A stretch of 10,250 nt of DNA, taken from Willaertia magna. Its lineage: Eukaryota > Heterolobosea > Eutetramitea > Acrasida > Naegleriidae. Each line of letters starts with the position of its first letter. Positions within the stretch are counted from its first letter, which is position 1. The translations under genes and the position numbers were made by a program. Of the stretch, positions 1 through 7,577 are shown in pieces. The stretch lies in contig CADWAF010001429.1 in assembly GCA_902984215.1 (NCBI GenBank), positions 1 to 10,250 of the forward strand, given 5' to 3'. The notes under the pieces are model-generated. The model did no database searches, was not told where the DNA came from, and was given only the letters and a program-made list of their open reading frames with translations.

Positions 1-21
1 CCCCAAACCCAAACCCAACCC
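1..21. repeat. Telomere-like C-rich repeat at the left edge
   Basis: The window opens with C4A3-C3A3-C3A2-C3. The C-rich strand reads 5' to 3' from the left end, which is the orientation expected of a left chromosome end in ciliates. The units mix C3/C4 and A2/A3, unlike a pure C4A2 tract. Paramecium telomeres and Tetrahymena germline telomeres are known to contain variant units. Only about 21 bases are visible, so this may be a chromosome end, a healed break, an assembly end or a chance tract. The recombinase frame runs into it with no stop. Confidence 0.45.
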
Positions 22-2306
22 TTTTTCATTCTTTTCAAAACACAACTAAAGAAATCATTAAAAGATTCTTTATCATTATTAAATAAATCATCTTCTTCAT
101 CACTTTCTTCTTTTTCTTCTTCACTATTATTACTACCAATTAAAACACCAAACTTTCTTTTAAATATATTTTCTAAACCCTCCTCTAAAGCTTGATATCT
201 TCTATCAGTAACTTGTTTATGTAATAAAATTCTTCTTTTTAAATCTTGTTTTGCTTCTTTATATATAGAAGTATTTTTATAAACATCATTAACATCTTTA
301 ATTAAATTAGTATTTTCATTATCTTCTTTAGAAATATTTTCTATGTTTTCCAAATTTTCTACTTTTTTAATTACTGATAAAGCACTGTTACCTGGTTTAG
401 TTATTATTTGTAAATTTTTCTCTTCACATAAAGTATATAAAAGATTTGGATCCCATTTACTAGTAATATAAATTTGTTTCTTTAATTGTAATTTTAATTT
501 TGCATTCATACTATATTCATAATTATCAGAATTAATCACTTCTAATTCAGTTACAGATTTTTCAGCATATTTATTCCATAATTCACCAACTGTTCTACCT
601 CTGTATCTTCCACCATTTGCTCTTTTCATCTTTGCCTCATTTTGTTCTTTAATAAATTCATCTTCAGCGTTATAAATAAGTCTTAAATATAAAGATAATT
701 CTTTTGGTAATTTTATATTGATATTGTAATTCTTTTTTTTCTTCTTATTATTATTACAAAATAAATCACTTAATTTTAACTTTGAAAGAACTGATACAGA
801 CTCCCAAAAAGATTCGTCATCTAAATCTTCAACATCAAATCCTTCTTTTTCCATTAATAAATTTGTTACCTTTTTTAAATAAAAATCCCCTTTAACTTCT
901 GCCATTGCTGATGTACTTGAGTAATGATTAACAATATCTCTTGCATATACATCAACCATCTTTATTGAATCCCATCCAATAAAGGCTCTTATTTGTTCTT
1001 TTATATTTGCTGGCATATCTTTAGTTTCATTTAAAGATTTCATTAATAAAGTACAACATAATCCACTATGAAAAGATCTAGTTGTATATTTTTCTTCAAA
1101 TTTATGTTTAGAACAAAAATTAAATAAAGTATTTGACATATCCTTATTGGTCATTGGTTTTTGTAATGAATTTGTTTGAGTAAAAATTGGTTCTAAACCA
1201 TCATTATATTTCCAACCTTCCCAATCAGTTCCTTCATGTAAAAGTTTTACTGGATCATTACAATGAAAAACTTTATGAAACAATGACAAATAGAGCAATA
1301 ATGCAATATTAGGACAAATAGAATACTTAGGTAAACCATATAATTGTTGTGTTCTACTATCTGCTAAAGCGTTTTTATCTTTTGTAACAATTAAACGAGT
1401 ACATAAAATACCTCTGTTTTTTTCATCTTTCAATAAAGTCCATAATAAATCACATAATTTAGCAGCATTCCAACTGTCTCCTCTAATTCCTCTTGCACGC
1501 CCTTGTAAAACCAAAGCTGCAAGTCTACAATCAGCATGTACTGACTGATCTAATAAAGATAAAATTTTATTTCTTCCAGCATTCAACATTGGAGGAACTT
1601 TTCTTATTTTCATACCATATCTAGCAACTATTCCTTTATAAAAATTTTTATAATTACTACCTGGCAACCAAGATTTTTCTTTAAGGAAATGAATTTTTGA
1701 TAATGCACTATATGAATATTGAAGAATAGTACTAAAACTATAACCAGCTTCTGCAAGTGTAAAAGCATAAAACTTTACAGTTGTTTCCATTATAGAAAAT
1801 GATACACCACCATTAAATTGAGGATCTATTTCAACACGAATACTCCAAAAAGTCATATAAATACGATAAACATAATCTATAAACTTTTGAGTATTTTCTT
1901 TAAAACCACTTCCTTCAATTTCTACAATCTTGTCTTCTATAGCATCTGTTGTTAATAATACTTTAGTTTTATCAAGAGCATGTGTAATTTTAATTAGACA
2001 AAAACCATATTTATCAAAACAAGCCTGTTGTTCACTATTATAACCAGTTTTTGGTATAAAAGTTTTTTTAGGATCCCAAGGAAAATTTTTCATTCTTTTT
2101 TCTTCTAAACTTTTAAAACGTTTATTAAAATTCTTATCAAATTTTTCTTCTTCTTCGAGTGTTAATTTGTTTTTATCAGCAACAATTTCTTCACAAATAG
2201 TGTCAACATTTTTAGTTTTTAAAATGTCATTAATTAGGTTTGTTTGTTGTTGTTGATGAATTTCTCTTAACTGCATACGATTTATTTGTTCTTGAATTCT
2301 TGGCAT
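1..2306 (-). CDS. Tyrosine recombinase (Crypton/DIRS-like transposase or integrase), 3' end beyond the window
   Basis: Starts at ATG 2304-2306 and is open for 768 codons to the edge, with no stop of any kind. Residues of about 150-250 resemble a core-binding (SAM-like) DNA-binding domain. The catalytic domain follows: box I GIRGDSW with R275, the beta-hairpin lysine K309 (IVTKDKN), then CPNIALLLYL, the C-P-x-x-A-L-x-x-Y pattern of eukaryotic Crypton/DIRS recombinases. Next come the box II region TTRSFHSG and the final box GWDSIKMVDVYAR, with W445 and nucleophile Y454. Box II has Arg410 and His413 where H-x-x-R is normal. Around residues 570-620, TVGELWNKY recalls the GCR1_C-type DNA-binding domain of Cryptons (tentative). 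The tail is acidic and ends in Trp/Val codons made by the telomere-like repeat, so the true end is lost or outside. All of the roughly 26 glutamines are CAA/CAG. It would act in the nucleus, cutting and joining element DNA. Confidence 0.85.
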   Translation of the reverse strand, partial: MPRIQEQINRMQLREIHQQQQTNLINDILKTKNVDTICEEIVADKNKLTLEEEEKFDKNFNKRFKSLEEKRMKNFPWDPKKTFIPKTGYNSEQQACFDKYGFCLIKITHALDKTKVLLTTDAIEDKIVEIEGSGFKENTQKFIDYVYRIYMTFWSIRVEIDPQFNGGVSFSIMETTVKFYAFTLAEAGYSFSTILQYSYSALSKIHFLKEKSWLPGSNYKNFYKGIVARYGMKIRKVPPMLNAGRNKILSLLDQSVHADCRLAALVLQGRARGIRGDSWNAAKLCDLLWTLLKDEKNRGILCTRLIVTKDKNALADSRTQQLYGLPKYSICPNIALLLYLSLFHKVFHCNDPVKLLHEGTDWEGWKYNDGLEPIFTQTNSLQKPMTNKDMSNTLFNFCSKHKFEEKYTTRSFHSGLCCTLLMKSLNETKDMPANIKEQIRAFIGWDSIKMVDVYARDIVNHYSSTSAMAEVKGDFYLKKVTNLLMEKEGFDVEDLDDESFWESVSVLSKLKLSDLFCNNNKKKKKNYNINIKLPKELSLYLRLIYNAEDEFIKEQNEAKMKRANGGRYRGRTVGELWNKYAEKSVTELEVINSDNYEYSMNAKLKLQLKKQIYITSKWDPNLLYTLCEEKNLQIITKPGNSALSVIKKVENLENIENISKEDNENTNLIKDVNDVYKNTSIYKEAKQDLKRRILLHKQVTDRRYQALEEGLENIFKRKFGVLIGSNNSEEEKEESDEEDDLFNNDKESFNDFFSCVLKRMKKGWVWVW

Positions 2307-2479
2307 TTGATTTTGAAAGGATTATTTGTTTGGATATAAGTTTTTTTTTTTAAAAAACAAAACAAAAATGAAAAACGGTTTAAAAAAATTTAACGATTTA
2401 TTTTGGCGGAACTTATTATTACACATAACTGGGATTATAATTTTGTAACCAAATCTTCCAAGGAAGAAACATTAAATTG
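2307..2479 (-). promoter_or_regulatory. Probable promoter region of the recombinase, with an E2F-like motif
   Basis: This lies between the TAA at 2480-2482 and the recombinase ATG at 2306. The part next to the ATG (about 2310-2400) is A/T homopolymer-rich, as in ciliate promoters. At 2402-2412 the plus strand reads TTTGGCGGAAC, which is TTCCGCCAAA on the gene's strand, close to the E2F/DP consensus TTTSSCGC and about 95 bases before the ATG. The stretch 2400-2479 is less A/T-rich and still looks partly coding in the upstream gene's frame, so that gene's 3' end is uncertain. No TATA position can be assigned. Confidence 0.4.
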
Positions 2480-5400
2480 TTAAGGAACAAATTTAACTTT
2501 CCAAACACTATTTTCTTCATAACGTTCTTCAACTTCAATGTTTACCCAAATTTCAAGTGGTTTTTCTTCAAAGTCATCAATAAAATAACCTTTAATGATT
2601 CCTATAATAACTACATTTGAATTTTTCTGTTTTATAGAAACTTTTGTACCACTTTTTCCAATTTTATAAAGCAAGTTAATATTTGAAATTATATCTTGAA
2701 TACTATAAATTGCTTTATAATTATGACGTTGTAAAGTTTGAGCAAAACCTGTTACAATTTTCTCTTTTGCAATTAATCTATAAGAAAAATCATCTTCCAC
2801 TAATACTGGAGCTAATGATAAAATATATCCAATGTAATTATATTTTTGAAGAGTTTTATATGTTTTACCAAATATTCCCTGTAAATAATCTCTTACATTA
2901 CCATATTTATTTCTTATTTCTTGTAAATCATCAAGTTCTTCAACAGTATTGGCAGTTTTTCCTAAATAAAAATCTTCATAAATATTTAATAATCTAAAAC
3001 TGTATATTGCTGCTAGGTTTTTATAAAATGTTGATTTCTTAATATTTTTTATAACCTCTGTTACTTTTGCAAAACCAGTTTTTTTATTACATTGGTTATC
3101 ATTTAAACAAATTTGTCCAAAAGTATTAGTAGAAAAAGCTCCTTCACAGACAGTTTTAAGAAATTGAACTGATTGTTCTTTAATTGATTTAAATTTTTCA
3201 ACTGTTTTCCATAATTCTAAACAAGGATCATCATTTTCATTTTCTGTAAATGCGTAATAATAATCATTTGGAATTTCTACATATGATGAATTTGAACTAT
3301 CTAGTATAAAATTTAATTGTCTACTTAACAAATCATAATCTTCTTTTACTCCAAATTCAACAACCCCAGATGGTATGTTATGTAAATTTATCATTAGACT
3401 AATAGTTTTTTTCCATGTATCTTCCATAACTTGTTTTGTATTAGTCCAATTTTGTTGATTTGCATAATTAATTAAATCTTCAATAAATTTAGGTACATCA
3501 GTTGGTAGTTTCTTAGCTAAGTCAGTTTCAAATGGTTCTATTGATTATTTTATAATAATTTCATCCCACTTTTCCTTTAACATTTGATCTCTACAATAAA
3601 CTATAATACTTTGAGCACGCAATATATTTTCATAATAAAAATTTAAATTAGATTCTAATTTTAAATAAATATATTGTAAATAGTATTGTTTAATCTTTTT
3701 AAAATAATTAAAATATTGCTGACTCTTTAAAACATTTTCTTCACTTTCACCCAAATCAATTAAAACTCCAGTAATTGTAAGCCAATTAAAATTTATAAAC
3801 CCTTTACTTTCTAATAATCTTTTCATTTCTGGCTTTACAAAAAGTTCATAAAATGCCATCATAATAAAAGTTCTTATTGTAATATCAGCATATTTAATCT
3901 TATTAATCTTATTAATATTTGATTCATCCCTCAAATTAGCTAATAAACAAGTATATATTTCTATTGATTTATCAATATATTGACGTAAATCAATAGAATA
4001 CTTTTTCCATTGTTCACATAATCTAACCATAATAGTTATATGATTATAAGCTATATGACCAAGAATTTGTTTGTTGCTTGGAATTGGATTGGGATTAAAT
4101 AATTCCATTGTTAATAAAGAATTAATAAATTCTTCTGTAAAAACCTTATTAAATGATACATCCGCCTTTCCAGCCAACAAAATAATTTCTGGATTTGATA
4201 ATGTTAAAAGATTTTTACAATTTTTTAACATATTAATATAATTAGGTTTAGTCTCATTATAACCTGTTACCACATAAGGATTAACATTATATTTTGGAGG
4301 TATATCTATTTGATTATCCTCTAATTTAATTTCCAGTGCATTATTAGAGGTAGAAGATGAAACAATTGGATTAGGTGTATCTTTTTGACTAACAATATCA
4401 GCTAAAGAAGATTCAGAACTTTTGCTTAAAAGTTTTTCTTTAATATCTGCATTGAGAGATTTAGTTGGAGGTTTGGTAATATTTAATTTTTGATTATTTT
4501 CTTCTTCTTCTTCTTCTTCTTCTTCTTCATTACCATGAATTAAACCTCCCTCATCACAACCCAATTGTAAACTGTCTTCATCTTGTTTACTCTTTTTAAC
4601 ATCTTTTCTTTGACCTTGTTCTTCTTCTTCTTCTTCTTCTTCTTCTTCTTCTTCTGAACTATATTCTTCTTCTTCTGGTTCTTTAAAACGTTTACGATTC
4701 TTTTTATCATCTTTGGAAGATGATGGTTTTCTAGGTTTAGGAGGAGAAAAACTAGTATCTTTTCCACTCCAGGGATTATTTCTAACACCTTTTAAACCTC
4801 TTTTACGTCTATTCTTTCTTTGTGGAGTAGTTGAAGGAGTAAAAGGAATAGAAGGAATTAATATTGATGATGATGCTGATGCCGATGCTAATGGTATACT
4901 TAATAAATTTGTTTGAGATAATAAACTATCATCAGTACCTGAAAATAATGAAACATCAGAATTATTTAAATTAGGATCAATATGATGATAACTTGGAGGA
5001 AATGATAATGGTTGAGATAAAGATTTTTCAGCAAAAGATGATTGAGTAAATGTTTGTTGACTTAAAGAATTATTAAATTTAATATATTGAAACATATTGA
5101 TATATTGATTTTTATATATATCAGAAATTGCTGATGTTTCAGTAGAAAGTGTTAATAATTTAACACAAAAATCAGCCATAGAATCTAAAGTATTGTATTT
5201 TTCTAATAAATACAATTTAAGAATATTATTATCTTTAAATTTTTGTGGAATTTCAATAGATGGAGTGGTAATAAAATTGTCAACATCAATAATACTTTCA
5301 GTAGCACTATCTTTTTTCTCTGGATTAATAGATTTTAAAATATTACTATCGGAATTTGATTGTAATATAGGAGAAGGTGGTGTAGTATTTGAAATATTTG

Positions 5401-5491
5401 ATGTCACTAATTTTTCATTAGTTGTTGGTGTTGTAATTGTTGTTGTAGTATTTGTTGATGTTTCTAATGGATTATTGGAAGAAGTATTCAT
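2480..5491 (-). CDS. Large hypothetical element protein, about 1,003 residues, with one in-frame TAA
   Basis: I do not recognise this protein. Two frames, 3545-5491 (648 codons) and 2480-3544, are in the same phase and separated only by TAA 3545-3547. The 39 codons after that TAA (SIEPFETDLAKKL onward) read as ordinary protein and contain no ATG, so I treat TAA as Gln649. Residues 1-220 are Ser/Thr/Asn-rich and disordered. Near 224-240 a basic patch (KNRRKRGLKG) could be a nuclear signal. Poly-Glu tracts lie near 280-292 and 322-332. From about 400 on it looks globular and mostly helical, with no membrane segment, signal peptide or obvious catalytic motif. The start at ATG 5491 follows an in-frame TAA at 5513-5515. 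The end is taken as TAA 2480-2482. No TGA follows in frame before the recombinase gene, which is odd for a ciliate-code gene. It shares a divergent promoter with the protease, so it may be a structural or DNA-binding partner. Confidence 0.65.
4501..4527. repeat. (CTT)9 microsatellite, coding for poly-Glu
   Basis: Nine perfect CTT units, read as GAA on the minus strand. They encode the second poly-glutamate tract of the large protein, near residues 322-332. Length changes here would stay in frame. Confidence 0.9.
4621..4653. repeat. (CTT)11 microsatellite, coding for poly-Glu
   Basis: Eleven perfect CTT units encode the first long poly-glutamate tract (near residues 280-292) of the minus-strand protein. 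A shorter (TTC) run follows near 4664-4675. Together with 4501-4527 it forms an acidic low-complexity segment next to a Lys/Arg-rich stretch. Confidence 0.9.
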
Positions 5492-5619
5492 TTTTTTATT
5501 GTAAAAAAAACGTTATCTTTCAAACAAAAAAGTAAAAACTAAAAATATTTTTTAGATGATGTATTTGATGAAAATTATTTTTAAATTTTTTTTTCCCGCC
5601 AAAAATGAACAGTTAAAAA
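5492..5619. promoter_or_regulatory. Divergent promoter region between the large protein and the protease
   Basis: This gap separates two head-to-head genes, so it probably drives both. It is A/T-rich apart from TTTTCCCGCCAAAAA at 5591-5605. That contains TTTCCCGC (5592-5599), an exact match to the E2F/DP consensus TTTSSCGC. The core CCGCCAAAA also occurs in the recombinase promoter in the same orientation relative to that gene. An ATG at 5605-5607 follows directly and is in frame with the protease if TAA 5614-5616 is read as Gln, so the protease may start inside this interval. Confidence 0.45.
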
Positions 5620-7010
5620 ATGATATATAAAAAAAATTCAACAAACTGGATGAAAGAAAAAAAGATGAAAGTAGATGGAAGTTATGAATTTACACCGGAA
5701 GAAGAAGAAAATAATGATAATGATTTAGAAAAACATAATTTAGAAGAAGAATTATCAACAGATCCAAAAAAAAGAAAACAACAAGAAATTGAAAAAAAAC
5801 AATATGCAAATCGTAATCCAAAAAAAGAAAAATTATTAAGATCTATGTCACAAACAAGTTCAGATTATATTCCAAATGAAAGTGACAAATTTAAAATAAG
5901 TAGAACACCTACTAGTTCAAATAATTCTAAATCTTTACTTAAAGATTTAGGAACTGAAGAAGAACCTTCTTTTATTGAATCTACTTCTTCTCAATCAATT
6001 GTTGTACATAAATTAGTATCAGAAACATATAATATTCCTCAAAATTTACAATTAAATAATTTCTTAGCTGATTTTTATACTGATTTAAAAAACACAATGT
6101 TTAAAAAAGAAAATGAAAAATTTTATTATCTAAACAATTAAATTTAAATATAGATAATAATTCAATAATGTCTTTATATAATCAAGGTATTAGTGAATAT
6201 AAATTATTAAAAACTTTTGTAATAGGTCAATGGATGTCAACATATATTTTTGATTTACATATGTTATATTTAGAAGATTTAAAATTAAAATATCCAAATT
6301 TAATTAAAAGAAAAGTTTTTGTTTTACCAACATTTGTAACGTAAGTTTAAAATTATTTTTAAATTTTTAAATTTTTAATATTTTAAATTTTCAGTTTATC
6401 TATTCTACCTAAATCAAATAGTAGAAAATATTATTTTGATAAATGGTTTCAACAATATCTTAATGATAAAGATATTATTGTTTTTATTTATATTAAAGAT
6501 GCACATTTTTATACTATTTATTTTAATGTTGCAGAATTTAGAAATAATAAAAGATTTAATTATTTTCATATTATTGATGGTATTGGAGATAAAGAAATTG
6601 CAAAATTATTTAATTCATTTATTAAATTAGGAGAAGGAAATAATTTAATAACATTATGTCAAGAACTTTTAAAAAGTTTATATTTATTTTATTATAATGA
6701 AGAATCTGCTGATGCTGAAAGTAAATGTTTTGAATTTGTTGCAGATACTCCAATTAATTGTTAAGAAAATGCAGATGATTGTGGATATTATTCAGTTGAA
6801 TTTATTAGATATTTAACATTTAATGATTATCCTACTTTAGATTCTTCTGATCAAATTCTATATATTGATTTAATGGAAGCTTTATATTGTATTTTTTATA
6901 AAAAAGAAAAGAATTTTAAGGAAGAAGCTAAAGTTTTTAAATTTATAAATGATTATTCTATTATTATACAACTTAATGGTATTGATTATGGTTTTTATGT
7001 AATTGAATGA
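5620..7010 (+). CDS. Ulp1/SENP-like (C48-type) cysteine protease with one intron and an apparent frameshift
   Basis: Coding is 5620 to about 6120, then a shifted frame to 6340, intron 6341-6394, and 6395-7007 with TGA 7008-7010. An in-frame ATG at 5605 is possible if TAA 5614-5616 is Gln. The first 130 residues are charged, Lys/Glu/Ser-rich and probably disordered, as in many SUMO proteases. The catalytic core shows His (codon 6504, DAHFYT), Asp (codon 6576, HIIDG), the oxyanion-hole Gln encoded by TAA 6762-6764, and the nucleophile in DDCG (Cys codon 6780). This is the H-D-Q-C order of Ulp1 peptidases. After it comes a partial second copy of the Q-N-DCG segment with Tyr for Cys, ending at TGA. 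The frame change at 6117-6141 is consistent with one lost base in an A/T run. Ulp1-like domains are common in eukaryotic transposons and Polinton-like elements. Either a slightly damaged gene or one with a sequence error; activity is uncertain. Confidence 0.7.
6341..6394 (+). other. Spliceosomal intron, 54 nt
   Basis: The 5' site reads GTAAGT, and the 3' site TTTTCAG follows a T/A-rich stretch. Splicing joins AC|T to a Thr codon and links VLPTFVT to LSILPK, which restores a smooth protease reading. Its length is a multiple of three, and read in frame it holds only TAA codons and no TGA. The size suits oligohymenophorean ciliates other than Paramecium, whose introns are usually 20-33 nt. Confidence 0.75.
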
Positions 7011-7073
7011 TTAAGATATATGGTTTTTAATGATTATTTAATTATTAACAATAATGATCAATCATTTTATTAG
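6969..7073 (+). pseudogene. Partial tandem duplicate of the Ulp1 active-site segment
   Basis: The frame at 6969 (QLNGIDYGFYVIE, TGA, LRYMVFNDY) aligns with the catalytic segment at 6762 (QENADDCGYYSVEFIRYLTF) at an offset of 207 bases. About 15 of 34 positions match, including Q, N, D, G, R-Y and FNDY. The nucleophilic Cys is Tyr here and the aligned Phe codon is TGA 7008-7010. The frame stays protein-like past it, through TAG 7071-7073, to TAA-TGA at 7128-7133. No second His/Asp pair precedes it, so only the C-terminal helix was copied. It is either a degenerate repeat or a read-through tail. Confidence 0.5.
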
Positions 7074-7133
7074 AATTATCCTTTTAATATTGAATTAAAA
7101 AAAGAAAACAAGAATTATTTATTTTTGTAATGA

Positions 7134-7577
7134 ATTAATATAAAAAAAATTGAACTCTATAAAAAGAAAGATAATAATAAATAAAAATATTTTTATATAA
7201 ATGTATTTTTTAATTTTTATTTGTAATTTTTATGTTTGTATTTATAAAAATTTGTAATTGTAATTATTAAAAAAATATCTATATGAAAAGTTTTTTAATT
7301 GTAAATTCTATAAAACTAAAATTGAAAGCCGCATACATAGTTAATTTTTAAATATTTTTATAATTTTAACTTTATATAGTAATTATTATTTTAAAAGATT
7401 AACCAAAAAAACATTTTTTATATTATTTTTCTAGTTTCCTTATTTATATATATTTTTTAACAAAACTTAAAAACCACATACATTATATTAAAACTAACAT
7501 ATTTGTGAAATAATAGTTAAATAATATTTATTAAATAAAAATATTAGCCAAAAAAATATAAATTTTATATTAAAAAA
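7134..7577. other. Non-coding A+T-rich spacer; likely right flank of the element block
   Basis: No convincing gene is visible. G and C are scarce on both strands, so open frames here mean little. The only structure seen is the diverged duplication at 7312-7575. The spacer separates the CAA-using block on the left from the TAA-using gene on the right, so an element boundary may lie in it. I could not find a terminal inverted repeat or a target-site duplication. Confidence 0.45.
7312..7575. repeat. Diverged tandem duplication, period about 145 bases
   Basis: CCGCATACAT at 7329 pairs with CCACATACAT at 7474. TTAACCAAAAAAA near 7399 pairs with TTAGCCAAAAAAA near 7544, again 145 bases apart. TATATTA at 7419 pairs with 7566 at 147. 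Equal spacing of the GC-containing anchors argues against chance. The copies are heavily diverged between anchors. The second copy ends just before the ATG at 7578. Confidence 0.4.

Noticed and set aside
2683..2997. Plus-strand frame of 104 codons
   Set aside because: It lies opposite the large minus-strand gene and is only its antisense shadow.
4540..4916. Frames on both strands over the Glu-rich part (4540-4788 minus, 4713-4916 plus)
   Set aside because: They are poly-Lys and hydrophobic shadows caused by CTT repeats and low-complexity coding in the main frame.
5193..5504. Plus-strand frame of 103 codons
   Set aside because: Antisense to the Ser/Thr/Asn-rich N-terminus of the large protein; its Val/Ile-rich product mirrors those codons.
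6099..6193. An intron to explain the protease frame change
   Set aside because: GT 6099 to TAG 6153 gives the wrong phase. GT 6099 to TAG 6193 restores phase, but removes protein-like sequence and has weak splice signals.
6436..6630. Plus-strand frame of 64 codons
   Set aside because: It overlaps the protease core in another frame, while the core frame has the catalytic motifs.
7134..7577. Minus-strand open frame through the spacer
   Set aside because: TCA is absent in every phase, so openness carries no information, and the same frame runs on antisense to the protease.
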